A DNA stretch of 64,000 nucleotides, taken from positions 62,001-126,000 of the forward strand of contig NZ_SAUZ01000005.1 in NCBI RefSeq assembly GCF_004022215.1, read 5' to 3'. A model generated the notes under the pieces. The model was not told where the DNA came from, made no database searches, and saw nothing but the letters and a program-made list of their open reading frames with translations. The stretch comes from Paenirhodobacter populi (GTDB taxonomy: Bacteria; Pseudomonadota; Alphaproteobacteria; Rhodobacterales; Rhodobacteraceae). A program made the translations under genes and the position numbers. Positions 1 to 11,657 of this stretch are shown piece by piece; the stretch's first letter is position 1, and each line of letters starts with the position of its first letter.

Positions 1-120
1 CAGGAATTCGGCGGCGACGGCCTGCGGGTCGCGGGTCAGCACGGACTGCGCCATGCCATTGACCCGGTGCAGGCTGCCGGTGCGACGGTCGATCAGGCTG
101 ACGGCGTAGGTTTGCGACAT
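1..120 (-). CDS. Hypothetical protein, N-terminal 40 residues (runs off the window)
   Basis: The minus strand reads from an ATG at 120 to the window edge without a stop, beginning MSQTYAVSLIDRRTGSLHRV. A GGAG ribosome-binding site lies 7 nt upstream. The stop codon of a 27-residue ORF lies only 2 nt before the ATG, so the two are probably co-transcribed. I do not recognise the family from 40 residues. No signal peptide or membrane segment is visible in this part. Confidence 0.55.
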   Translation of the reverse strand, partial: MSQTYAVSLIDRRTGSLHRVNGMAQSVLTRDPQAVAAEFL

Positions 121-122
121 GG

Positions 123-206
123 TCAGTCTCCGATCCGGGCAAAGCGGGCCATCATGCAGGCGTGCCCTGGGCAGGTCTGGCGCGTGACGGGGTTGTCTGA
201 CGTCAT
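123..206 (-). CDS. Candidate 27-residue small protein with two cysteines
   Basis: A short ORF starting MTSDNPVTRQ and ending with a CPGHACMMARF-type stretch. It is preceded by GAAGGAG about 8 nt from its ATG, a better ribosome-binding site than many long genes here have. Its TGA lies 2 nt before the ATG of the next gene, suggesting translational coupling. Seen: good RBS, tight spacing, a Cys-x4-Cys pair with an intervening His. Inferred: it is translated, either as a small metal- or redox-binding peptide or only as a leader for the next gene. No family is recognised. Confidence 0.4.
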   Translation of the reverse strand: MTSDNPVTRQTCPGHACMMARFARIGD

Positions 207-392
207 TGCAACATCTCCTTCCATGGCGGTGCAACATCTGATGCGAGTAATATCGACCGGGTTTGTCGTCTTTGGCAATGAAAAATCCGCACCGTATTTC
301 GCCGCCTGCAAGAACGACATTCTCCTTTCGGAGGATAAAACACCATTTGCGGAGAAGAAAATACTCTCTGCCGATACCATCCGGACAGGAAA

Positions 393-845
393 TCAGGCGC
401 CGATGACGCTTTCGCGGGTGGAGCCCGAGCGCAGCATGTCGTCCAGCGTGAGCGAGTCGATCAGCACCAGATAGGACCAGAACACCTCGGCAAAGACCTT
501 GCGGATGCGGCAGGTCGCCTCGTCGGTGCAATCCTCGCAGCGCTGATAGGCGGAGCGCGACAGGCAGGGCAGGGGTGCGATCGGCCCGTCGATCCGGCGC
601 AGCAGCTCCGAGATGGAAATCTCGGACGGCTTCTTGAGCAGGTTGTAGCCGCCCGAGCGCCCGCGGCTTGATGTGATCACGCCAAGCTTGCGGATATCCA
701 GCAGGATATGTTCGAGGAACCTTTTCGGCGTGCCGGAACGACGGGCGATCTCTTCGATCGTCAGCGCCTGCGGTTCCTCTCGCGCGGCCTCGTCGGCCAG
801 CACCAGAAGGGCCTTGAGCGCGTATTTCATCTTCTGCGTGATCAT
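393..845 (-). CDS. Rrf2-family transcriptional regulator with a four-cysteine region
   Basis: A 150-residue protein with the Rrf2 winged-helix N-terminus (MITQKMKYALKALLVLA, then a helix-turn-helix around 30-60 and the wing SSRGRSGGYNLLKKP). A Cys cluster at about 93-111 has the spacing C-x8-C-x2-C-x5-C. Rrf2 proteins such as IscR and NsrR hold an Fe-S cluster with three Cys in this region, so iron-sulfur, redox or NO sensing is plausible. The spacing is not the standard x5-x5, so the sensed signal cannot be named. It lies upstream of, and in the same direction as, the mini-ORF pair at 206-1 with a 186-bp gap, and is divergent from an Lrp gene. Confidence 0.9.
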   Translation of the reverse strand: MITQKMKYALKALLVLADEAAREEPQALTIEEIARRSGTPKRFLEHILLDIRKLGVITSSRGRSGGYNLLKKPSEISISELLRRIDGPIAPLPCLSRSAYQRCEDCTDEATCRIRKVFAEVFWSYLVLIDSLTLDDMLRSGSTRESVIGA

Positions 846-1058
846 GGGTCAGACTTACGGGGGGAAAATGATGGAATCAATGGGGCGGCGGCGGTCTGTC
901 CCGCATCCGGTCTCGGGCGCGGGCGGGCGTCTTCGGCAAAAAGTTACGTGTCGTCAGGGCAATGCGCGGATTTCGACCTTAACACGACAAAGACGGTAGA
1001 CAAAAAGATTTTTTGCGGCAGTCTTAGGGCGCCGACCGGCATCAAGGAGGATCCAGAG

Positions 1059-1532
1059 GTGGCGGAACTAGATTTGATCGATCGCAAGATCGTGTCCGAA
1101 CTGATGCGCGACGCCACGCAACCCGTCGCGCAGATCGCGGATCGCGTGGGATTGTCGCAGACACCCTGCTGGAAACGCATCCAGAAACTGGAGGCTGCGG
1201 GGGTGCTGATCCGACGGGTGGCGATCGCCGATCCGGGCAAGCTCGGCTTCGACCTGACCGTCTTCGTCGAGATCGAGGCGCCCGACCATTCCGCGGAATG
1301 GCGCGATTCCTTCGCCAAGGCCGTCGCCAGCATCCCCGAGGTGATGGAGGTCTACCGCATGGCCGGCGAGATGGACTACCTGCTGCGCGTCTCGGTGCCC
1401 GACATGCCGGCCTATGACCTGCTCTACCGCAAGCTGACCGACGCGGTGGCGATCAAGAACGTCACCTCGCATTTCTCGATGGAGCGGATGAAGTTCACCA
1501 CCGCCTATCCGGTAGATACGCGCAACTGGTGA
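1059..1532 (+). CDS. Lrp/AsnC-family transcriptional regulator
   Basis: A 157-residue protein beginning VAELDLIDRKIVSELMRDA, with the AsnC-type helix-turn-helix (residues 5-55; the SQTPCWKRIQKLEAAG recognition region is typical) and a C-terminal RAM ligand-binding domain (about 65-145). The GTG at 1059 is chosen because AAGGAGG lies at 1044-1050, 8 nt before it; the open frame extends much further upstream without a comparable site. Lrp proteins with this HTH often govern amino-acid catabolism. No obvious target is adjacent; the divergent neighbour is the Rrf2 gene. Confidence 0.9.
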   Translation: MAELDLIDRKIVSELMRDATQPVAQIADRVGLSQTPCWKRIQKLEAAGVLIRRVAIADPGKLGFDLTVFVEIEAPDHSAEWRDSFAKAVASIPEVMEVYRMAGEMDYLLRVSVPDMPAYDLLYRKLTDAVAIKNVTSHFSMERMKFTTAYPVDTRNW

Positions 1533-1649
1533 GGGGCGGAAAAGAGAAGGGATTTTTCCTCCGGCCCCCGGTCTTTGGAAACATAATCACGATGAATGCG
1601 GTAGATTTTGTTTCATCGGATTTCACCTCTCGAACGGAAGGAACATGAC

Positions 1650-2225
1650 ATGGCCCGCACCCTGCTTGTTGCCGGACTGGATGGCTCGCCCGCGCCGCAC
1701 TGGCAGCACTGGTGGGCGATGACGGATCCCACCGCCCTGCCGGTCGAGTTGAGCACGCCGCATCGTCCGGTCCGGGCGTTGTGGGAAACCGAACTGGCCG
1801 GGATGATCCTGCAGCATCCGGATTCGGTGCTGGTGGGGCACAGCCTCGGCGCGATCCTGATCGCGCGGGTGCTGACCAACTGGCCGCAGCTGCGGGTCCG
1901 GGCGGCGCTGCTGGTGGCGCCGGCCGAGACGCGCGGCAACGACCGGATCGGGCATTTCGGCCCGGTGCCGGAAACCCCGCTGCCGGTCCCCGCGACGGTG
2001 GTGGCAAGCCGCAACGATCCGTGGATGGATTACCGGCGCGCCTGCGATCTGGCGGCGCTCTGGGGGGCGGACTGCGTCGATCTGGGGAATGCGGGGCATA
2101 TCAACGTCGCGGCGGGCTATGGCCCCTGGCCGCTGGGAAAGGTGCTGCGCGACCGTCTGCTGCGGCGCGCCGTCCCGGCCTGGCCGGCAGTCTCGCGCAG
2201 TGAAGGGAAGGGGATACGCACATGA
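1650..2225 (+). CDS. RBBP9/YdeN-family alpha/beta serine hydrolase
   Basis: A 191-residue protein starting MARTLLVAGLDGSPAPHWQH, the usual start of the RBBP9/YdeN hydrolase family. Nucleophile-elbow GHSLG lies near residue 70. The catalytic Asp is likely in SRNDPWMD and the His in GNAGHINVAAGYGPWP, completing the triad. The ATG at 1650 follows a GGAAGGAA ribosome-binding site. The substrate is unknown. The stop overlaps the next gene by 4 nt (ATGA), so the two are translationally coupled. Confidence 0.88.
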   Translation: MARTLLVAGLDGSPAPHWQHWWAMTDPTALPVELSTPHRPVRALWETELAGMILQHPDSVLVGHSLGAILIARVLTNWPQLRVRAALLVAPAETRGNDRIGHFGPVPETPLPVPATVVASRNDPWMDYRRACDLAALWGADCVDLGNAGHINVAAGYGPWPLGKVLRDRLLRRAVPAWPAVSRSEGKGIRT

Positions 2226-2422
2226 AGGCGCTGTTGTTCTATCGCAAGGAACCGCAACTGTCGGACTATCTGGGGCTCGCGCTGTTTCTGGTGGCCTATC
2301 TGGCGGTGATCGGGCTGATCTTCCTGCCGCGGGTCTATCACAGCGCCGCGGCGACGCCGCAAAGCTCCTTCGCCGTCGAGGCGACTCACCTCGCGGTGGG
2401 GGCGGGGCAGGTGATCCGCTGA
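2222..2422 (+). CDS. Small membrane protein, unknown function
   Basis: A 66-residue protein with one clear hydrophobic segment (about residues 19-38, YLGLALFLVAYLAVIGLIF) after a short positively charged N-terminus. It overlaps the end of the serine hydrolase gene by 4 nt and is followed by a strong hairpin, so it closes that two-gene operon. I do not recognise the family. Confidence 0.65.
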   Translation: MKALLFYRKEPQLSDYLGLALFLVAYLAVIGLIFLPRVYHSAAATPQSSFAVEATHLAVGAGQVIR

Positions 2423-2450
2423 TCCCGCGTCCATGACTTTCGACACCTTC

Positions 2451-2479
2451 GGGGCCGCGCCTGTGCAGGGCGCGGCCCC
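2451..2479 (+). terminator. Strong hairpin after the hydrolase operon
   Basis: A perfect 11-bp inverted repeat, GGGGCCGCGCC, with a 7-nt loop and its complement, 28 bp after the small membrane protein stop. No T-run follows, so it is a GC-type or Rho-assisted terminator at best. Confidence 0.6.
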
Positions 2480-2691
2480 GTCCGTTCCGGCACCTTTCGG
2501 GCGTGGAAATCGGGCCGCGTCTCTTTCACGTCATCCGAGGTCGCAAACGATCTACAGCCCGCGCGCGGGACGTGGCTAGACTGGACGGATACAGCCCCCG
2601 TCAGAGGGGCCGATCCAGCCGCGACGGACTTCCCCCGCCGCATTCGCCATGATCCCGCCCGGTATGCGCGCGGATGACAAGGAGGTGCCAG

Positions 2692-3930
2692 ATGCTGAGC
2701 CAAAGCGAAATCCAAGCGCTGCTTGCGGCGCGTCGCCCGAATTTCTCGCTTGAGCGGGACCTGTATTGCGACGAGGGGGTCTACCAGACCGACCTCGAAC
2801 AGATCTTCTACAAGGAATGGCTGTTCGCCATTCCGCTGGCGGAACTGACCAAGACCGGCGCCTATGCGACGCTGCAGGTCGGCGCCTATCCGGTCATCAT
2901 CGTGCGCGGTCAGAACGGCGCGGTGCGGGCCTTCCACAACGTTTGCCGCCACCGCGGCCAGCGGCTTTGCGCCAAGGAAAACGGCACGACGCCGAAGCTT
3001 GTCTGTCCCTACCACCAGTGGACCTATGAACTGGATGGCCGGCTGCTTTACGCGCGCGACATGCAGGAAGGGTTCGACAAGGCGGATTACGGGCTGAAGG
3101 AGGTCGCCTGCAAGGAAGTGGGCGGCATGGTCTTCATCTGCCTGAATCAGGATCCGCCCGATTTCGCGCTGCTGGAGGAAAAGCTGTCCACCTACCTCGC
3201 CCCGGCCGGGCTGCGGGAGGCGAAGGTGGCCCATAGCTCGACCATCATCGAGAAGGGCAACTGGAAGCTGGTGATCGAGAACAACCGCGAATGCTATCAC
3301 TGCGGCGGCTCGCATCCCTCGCTGTGCCGGACCTATTCCGACAGCCCGACGATGACGGCGATGGAAGGCCCCGATGCCGCGGCGCCCGAGATCCTCGAAC
3401 ACTGGAAACGGTGCGAGGGGGTCGGCCTGCCGTCGCGCTTCACCAACCATCCGAAGATGCAATGGCGTCTGGCGCGGATCCCGCTGCTGAACAACGCCGA
3501 AAGCTACACGATGAGCACGAAGCGCGCGGTGACGAAGCTGATGGGGCAGATGCCGTTCTTCGATGCGGGCAGCCTGCTGTTCTACCATTACCCGAACACC
3601 TGGAACCATTTCCTGGCGGATCACGCCATCGTCTTCCGCGTGCTGCCGCTGTCGCCGACCGAGACGCAGGTGACGACCACATGGCTGGTGCCCAAGGATG
3701 CGGTCGAGGGGGTGGATTACGACCTCAACGCCCTGACCGAGGTCTGGATCAACACCAATGACGAAGACCGCCGCGTGGTCGAGGAAAACCAGAAGGGCAT
3801 CCTGTCCCCCGCCTATGAACCCGGCCCCTATTCCACGATCCAGGAAGAGGGCGTGATCCAGTTCGTCGACTGGTATGCGGATTTCATGCTCGAACGTCTG
3901 AACCCGCGCCCCGCGCTGGCCGCCGAATAG
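2692..3930 (+). CDS. gbcA: Glycine betaine monooxygenase, Rieske oxygenase subunit
   Basis: A 412-residue ring-hydroxylating oxygenase alpha subunit. The Rieske [2Fe-2S] site is C85-x-H87 and C105-x2-H108 (CRHRG and CPYHQW). The mononuclear iron site is at H203 and H208 in ECYHCGGSHPSL. Together with the ferredoxin reductase gene 18 bp downstream this matches GbcAB, which N-demethylates glycine betaine to dimethylglycine and formaldehyde. Stachydrine and carnitine oxygenases are relatives; the nearby sarcosine oxidase genes and GbdR-like regulator favour betaine. The ATG at 2692 is chosen over one at 2674 because AAGGAGG at 2679-2685 sits 6 nt before it. Confidence 0.88.
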   Translation: MLSQSEIQALLAARRPNFSLERDLYCDEGVYQTDLEQIFYKEWLFAIPLAELTKTGAYATLQVGAYPVIIVRGQNGAVRAFHNVCRHRGQRLCAKENGTTPKLVCPYHQWTYELDGRLLYARDMQEGFDKADYGLKEVACKEVGGMVFICLNQDPPDFALLEEKLSTYLAPAGLREAKVAHSSTIIEKGNWKLVIENNRECYHCGGSHPSLCRTYSDSPTMTAMEGPDAAAPEILEHWKRCEGVGLPSRFTNHPKMQWRLARIPLLNNAESYTMSTKRAVTKLMGQMPFFDAGSLLFYHYPNTWNHFLADHAIVFRVLPLSPTETQVTTTWLVPKDAVEGVDYDLNALTEVWINTNDEDRRVVEENQKGILSPAYEPGPYSTIQEEGVIQFVDWYADFMLERLNPRPALAAE

Positions 3931-3948
3931 GATCGGAGAACAGAAGGA

Positions 3949-5019
3949 ATGGCGAAATCGCGCCTGAACTGGACCGCCGAACCGTGGGACGATGCCGAGC
4001 TTCTTGAATGCGCCATGGTGGTGCCCGAGACGGCCGATTCAGCCACCTTCACCTTCCGCGCGCCTTCGGGCGCGTGGTTCGACTATCAGCCGGGGCAGTT
4101 CGTGACGCTCGATCTGCCGGTGCCCGGCGGGAATGTGCAGCGCACCTATACGATCTCCTCCTCGCCCTCGCGGCCGCTGTCGATCTCGCTGACGGTGAAG
4201 GCGCAGGAAGGGTCGATCGGCACGCGCTGGATGCTCGACCATCTGAAGCCGGGGATGCGGGTCCGGGCCTACGGGCCGTCGGGCGTGTTCACCAGCCATC
4301 GGCACCCGGCGCGGAAATACCTGTTCATCTCGGCCGGGTCGGGCATCACGCCGATGATGTCGATGACCACATGGGCCTGGGATTCGGGCGAGATGCCGGA
4401 CATCGCCTTCGTCCATGCGGCGCGCTCGCCCTCGGACATCATCTTCCGCGAAAGGCTGGAGCTGATGGCGAACCGGGTGCCGGGGCTGCAGCTGCGGTTC
4501 ACCGTCTCGCGCCCCGATCCGTTCCGGGCGTGGCACGGCTATCTCGGCCGGCTGAACCAGATCATGCTGGGCCTGATGGCGCCCGATTATCTGGAACGCG
4601 AGGTGTTCTGCTGCGGGCCCGACGCCTTCATGACCAGCGTGCGCGAGATGCTGATCGCGCTCGGCTATGACATGGACCGCTACCATCAGGAAAGCTTCGG
4701 CGCGCCTTTGGGCGAGGAAACCGATGTGCCGCTGGATATCACGCCCGAGGAAAGCACGACGGCCGAGGTGGTCTTCGCCGACAGCGGCGTGACGGCAAGC
4801 TGCGCCGAGACGGATACGATCCTCGCCGTGGCGAAGCGTTCGGGGCTGAACATCCCCTCGGGCTGCACCTTCGGGCTGTGCGGAACCTGCAAGATCCGCA
4901 AGATCTCGGGCGAGGTGCATATGGTCCACAACGGCGGCATCACCGACGAGGATATCGACGAAGGCTACATCCTCGCCTGCTGTTCCAATCCCATGGGGCG
5001 GGTCGAGATCGAACTGTGA
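3949..5019 (+). CDS. gbcB: Glycine betaine monooxygenase, ferredoxin reductase subunit
   Basis: A 356-residue electron-transfer partner of GbcA. The order is an FAD-binding barrel (about 20-125, with RTYTISSSPS), an NAD-binding domain (about 130-250, with SAGSGITPMMSM) and a C-terminal plant-type [2Fe-2S] ferredoxin domain (about 265-356) with GCTFGLCGTC, C-x4-C-x2-C, and a final Cys in LACC. It follows gbcA by 18 bp with an AGAAGGA ribosome-binding site, and ends in a convergent terminator before metH. Confidence 0.88.
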   Translation: MAKSRLNWTAEPWDDAELLECAMVVPETADSATFTFRAPSGAWFDYQPGQFVTLDLPVPGGNVQRTYTISSSPSRPLSISLTVKAQEGSIGTRWMLDHLKPGMRVRAYGPSGVFTSHRHPARKYLFISAGSGITPMMSMTTWAWDSGEMPDIAFVHAARSPSDIIFRERLELMANRVPGLQLRFTVSRPDPFRAWHGYLGRLNQIMLGLMAPDYLEREVFCCGPDAFMTSVREMLIALGYDMDRYHQESFGAPLGEETDVPLDITPEESTTAEVVFADSGVTASCAETDTILAVAKRSGLNIPSGCTFGLCGTCKIRKISGEVHMVHNGGITDEDIDEGYILACCSNPMGRVEIEL

Positions 5020-5028
5020 CCAAGCGGA

Positions 5029-5055
5029 AACGCCCGGCCGGAACGGCCGGGCGTT
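5029..5055. terminator. Convergent terminator between gbcB and metH
   Basis: An 11-bp perfect stem (AACGCCCGGCC and complement) with a 5-nt loop, 9 bp after the gbcB stop. Its symmetry allows it to act in both directions. Confidence 0.75.
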
Positions 5056-5069
5056 GACCTATGTGCAGC

Positions 5070-5097
5070 CACCTGACGCCGCAAGCGGCGGCAGGTG
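5070..5097 (-). terminator. Second hairpin at the 3' end of metH
   Basis: CACCTG-A-CGCCG, loop CAAG, CGGCG-G-CAGGTG: an interrupted 11-bp stem 9 bp beyond the metH stop on the minus strand. Probably part of the metH terminator. Confidence 0.5.
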
Positions 5098-5106
5098 TCC
5101 GCCGGA

Positions 5107-7818
<2,712 letters not shown>

Positions 7819-7825
7819 CGTATCC

Positions 7826-8857
<1,032 letters not shown>

Positions 8858-8968
8858 GTCGGGGCCTCTTCAATAGACCCTGCAAGGTAATGATTCCGGC
8901 AACTCAGATCAAACTCATAGTTCTCCTGAAGATCATGCGCCGGATCGAATATCCCAGCCATCACGGAG

Positions 8969-9958
8969 TCAGCCGCCACGGATCTTGCGCCGCCGCCGGG
9001 CGGGGGGCTCGCCGAAGCGGGCGGCGAAACCGCGGGTGAAATGCGCCACGCTGGAAAAACCCGTCGACAGCGCGATGTCGAGAATGCCGAGCGAGCTTTG
9101 TTCCAGCAACTCCTCGGCCTTGTCGAGCCGCAGCTCGCGGTAGAACTGCATCATCGGACGGTCCAGATGATCGCGGAACAGGCGCTGCAACTGCCGCAGG
9201 CTGGCGCCGGACAGCTGCGCCAGCTGCGCGGGCGAGAGCGGATCGGCTAGGTGGCTCGACATCATGCCCACCACGGATTCCAGCACGGGGTGGTGCAGGT
9301 TGTAGCGCCGCGCCGGGTCGAGCTGCTGCGGCTCGCCCGCCGCGCGCAGGCGCGGATGGATGAACCAGTCGCTGACCGAACGGGCGAAATCGGCGCCATG
9401 CCGGGCGGCGATGATCGCGCACATCATGTCCATCGCCGCGACGCCGCCCGCGCAGGTGAAGCGGTCGCGGTCGATCACGAACAGCGCGCGTTCGACCGCC
9501 AGATCGGGGTGCAGTTCCTGCAAGGCGTCGATATGCAGCCAGTGGACGGTAAAGCGGCGGTTCGCCATCAGCCCGTGCCGCGCAAGGATCGCCGCGCCGC
9601 CCGAAATCCCGCCAAGCGGCACCTTGCGGGCGTGAAGCCCGCGCAGCGCCCGCGCCAGCGCCGGATCCTCGTAGCGCAGCGGATTTCCGCCCGCGACGAC
9701 GAAGGCGATGTCGAAATCCGCCGTCGCGGCAGTCAGATTCTCGCAGGGGAAGCCGCCGCCCGCCGTCGAGGCGGCGAACCCCCCGCCCGCCGACAGAAAG
9801 CGGATGCGGTAGAGTTCGCGCCCCGCCAGCAGATTGGCCGCGCGCAGCGGCTCCACCGCCGAGGCGAGAGACATCAGCGCATAGCCGGGCGTCAGCACGA
9901 AGGCGATGACCCGCGGCGGGGAGGTGTCGTGCTGCGGTGCGGCGGGCATGTCGGGCAT
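8969..9958 (-). CDS. GbdR-like AraC/GlxA-family regulator of betaine catabolism
   Basis: A 329-residue protein with an N-terminal DJ-1/PfpI-like amidotransferase-fold sensor domain (about 12-180, IAFVLTPGYALMSLASAVEP) and a C-terminal AraC helix-turn-helix pair (about 215-320, LAQLSGASLRQLQRLFRDHL and DIALSTGFSSVAHFTRGF). GbdR, CdhR and SouR have this layout and respond to betaine, dimethylglycine, carnitine or sarcosine. Its position between gbcAB/metH and soxBDAG, divergent from soxB, makes it the likely activator. The ATG at 9958 is chosen because GGAG lies 6 nt before it; the open frame runs a further 73 codons upstream without support. Confidence 0.85.
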   Translation of the reverse strand: MPDMPAAPQHDTSPPRVIAFVLTPGYALMSLASAVEPLRAANLLAGRELYRIRFLSAGGGFAASTAGGGFPCENLTAATADFDIAFVVAGGNPLRYEDPALARALRGLHARKVPLGGISGGAAILARHGLMANRRFTVHWLHIDALQELHPDLAVERALFVIDRDRFTCAGGVAAMDMMCAIIAARHGADFARSVSDWFIHPRLRAAGEPQQLDPARRYNLHHPVLESVVGMMSSHLADPLSPAQLAQLSGASLRQLQRLFRDHLDRPMMQFYRELRLDKAEELLEQSSLGILDIALSTGFSSVAHFTRGFAARFGEPPARRRRKIRGG

Positions 9959-9995
9959 GTTCGGCTCCGTCCGTTTCGGCGAAACTAGCCGCTGC

Positions 9996-10031
9996 GGCGC
10001 CTGCGGGCAAGAAACTGGCGCCTGCGTGCAA
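9996..10031. promoter_or_regulatory. Candidate AraC-type operator in the divergent gbdR-like/soxB promoter
   Basis: Two direct copies of GGCGCCTGCGNGCAA (9996-10010 and 10017-10031) match at 14 of 15 bases. They repeat at 21 bp, exactly two helical turns, the usual geometry for AraC-family half sites. They lie 37 bp upstream of the regulator start and 51 bp before soxB. Confidence 0.6.
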
Positions 10032-10082
10032 AAATGCCGCGCCGCAGTGATGTAACCTGCCTCTCGCAAGATCTGACGAAGG

Positions 10083-11343
10083 ATGCCGAAGGTGCGTTTC
10101 TCCGCTTTCAAAGTCGTGGCCGAGGCCCTGACGGGCCACAAGGGCTGGGGGCCGTTATGGCGCAACCCCGAGCCCAAGCCCGAATATGACTACATCATCA
10201 TCGGCGGCGGCGGGCACGGGCTTTCGACCGCCTATTACCTGTCGAACACGTTCAGGCAGGCGCGGATTGCGGTGCTGGAACGCGGCTGGCTGGGGCAGGG
10301 GAACATCGGGCGGAACACCACGATCATCCGCTCCAACTACCTGCTGCCGGGGAACGAGCCGTTCTACGAGCTGTCGATGAAGCTGTGGGAGGGGCTGGAA
10401 CAGGCGTTCAACTTCAACGCCATGGTCAGCCAGCGCGGCATCGTCAACCTGATCCACAGCGACGGCCAGCGCGACGCCTATCGCCGCCGGGGCAATGCGA
10501 TGTTGCTGGCGGGGGCGGATGCGGAACTGCTGAGCCGCGAACAGGTGCGCGGGATGTGCCCGTTCCTGAACTTCGACAATGCCCGCTTCCCGATCAAGGG
10601 CGGCCTGATGCAGCGTCGCGCCGGCACCGCGCGCCATGACGGCGTCGCTTGGGGCTATGCGCGGGGCGCCGACCAGAAGGGCGTCGACCTGATCCAGAAC
10701 TGCGAGGTCACCGGATTCCGCATCGAGAACGGCCGCGTGCTCGGGGTCGAAACCTCGCGCGGCTACATCGGCGCCCGCAAGGTCGGCGTCGCCGTTGCCG
10801 GCATGTCCGGCAAGGTCATGGGCATGGCGGGGATGCGTCTGCCGATCGAAAGCCACGTTTTGCAGGCCTTCGTGTCGGAGGGGCTGAAGCCGGTCATTCC
10901 GGGCGTCATCACCTTCGGCGCCGGGCATTTCTACGTCAGCCAGTCGGACAAGGGCGGTCTGGTCTTTGGCGGCGACATCGACGGCTACAACAGCTACGCC
11001 CAACGCGGCAACCTGCCGGTGATCGAGGACGTGGCCGAGAGCGGCATGGCGCTGATGCCGATGATCGGGCGGGCGCGGCTGTTGCGCACATGGGGCGGCA
11101 TCATGGACATGTCGATGGACGGCACGCCGATCATCGACCGGACGCCCATCGAGGGGCTCTACCTGAACGCGGGCTGGTGCTACGGCGGGTTCAAGGCGAC
11201 GCCGGGCCTCGGGCTATTGCTTCGCGCATCTGCTGGCGACCGACACGCCGCATGAAACGGCGCGGCTGATGCGGCTCGACCGGTTCGAGCGCGGTTATGT
11301 GATCGATGAAAAGGGTGTCGGTGCGACCCCGAACCTGCACTGA
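10083..11343 (+). CDS. soxB: Sarcosine oxidase beta subunit, with an apparent +1 frameshift at 11208
   Basis: The catalytic flavin subunit of heterotetrameric sarcosine oxidase, which converts sarcosine to glycine and passes methylene to THF. The FAD-binding motif is IIIGGGGHGLSTAYYLS (about 37-54). The ARHDGVAWGYARGA region matches the covalent-FMN His segment. The literal frame stops at 11255 after 390 residues and ends in an atypical LGLLLRASAGDRHAA tail. Dropping one C at 11207-11208 restores GSGYCFAHLLATDTPHE and a family-like end GYVIDEKGVGATPNLH, with a stop at 11341-11343, about 419 residues and the usual SoxB length. The downstream frame is intact and conserved, so sequencing error or very recent mutation is more likely than old decay. 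Confidence 0.85.
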
Positions 11344-11351
11344 GGCAAAAC

Positions 11352-11657
11352 ATGCTGATCCCCCATCCCCTGCTTGGCCTGCGCGATGCGCAGGAATTCA
11401 CCTATCTTGGCGACGCATCCCTGCTGAACCGTCCCGACGGCATGGCCGAAGGCGCCGACAGGGCCTTTTTCGACTATGCCTATCTGCGCGACAATCCGGC
11501 GGGCGTGCATCGGGAACTGTGGTTCCACGAACAGGGCGACCGCTCGTGGCTGGTCGTGACGCGCGACACCACCACGCATGAAATCCTTGGCGCCGAACTC
11601 GCCCGCGATGTGGCGCTGAAGGGAGGCGCGCGATGGCCCGGCTGTCCGGCGGCCTGA
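11352..11657 (+). CDS. soxD: Sarcosine oxidase delta subunit, zinc-ligand-poor form
   Basis: A 101-residue SoxD-family protein, the small structural subunit, located as usual between soxB and soxA. Conserved features are the EFTYLGDA segment, the WFHEQGDRSWLVVTRDT core and the end of the fold near ILGAELARDV. Classical SoxD begins with a CPxCG zinc site and has a third Cys in the core. Here the start is MLIPHPLLGLRDAQEF and the core Cys position is Asp, so only the core His remains. The 3' end overlaps soxA by 25 nt. Confidence 0.88.
   Translation: MLIPHPLLGLRDAQEFTYLGDASLLNRPDGMAEGADRAFFDYAYLRDNPAGVHRELWFHEQGDRSWLVVTRDTTTHEILGAELARDVALKGGARWPGCPAA

Noticed and set aside
8858-8968. A SAM, SAH or cobalamin riboswitch in the metH leader
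   Set aside because: The 111-bp leader was compared by eye with SAM-II, SAH and SAM/SAH cores and the B12 box. I could not place the conserved core or a convincing pseudoknot.
11195-11260. Programmed ribosomal frameshifting in soxB
   Set aside because: No slippery heptamer, downstream pseudoknot or Shine-Dalgarno stimulator is evident, and SoxB is not known to need recoding. Error or mutation is simpler.
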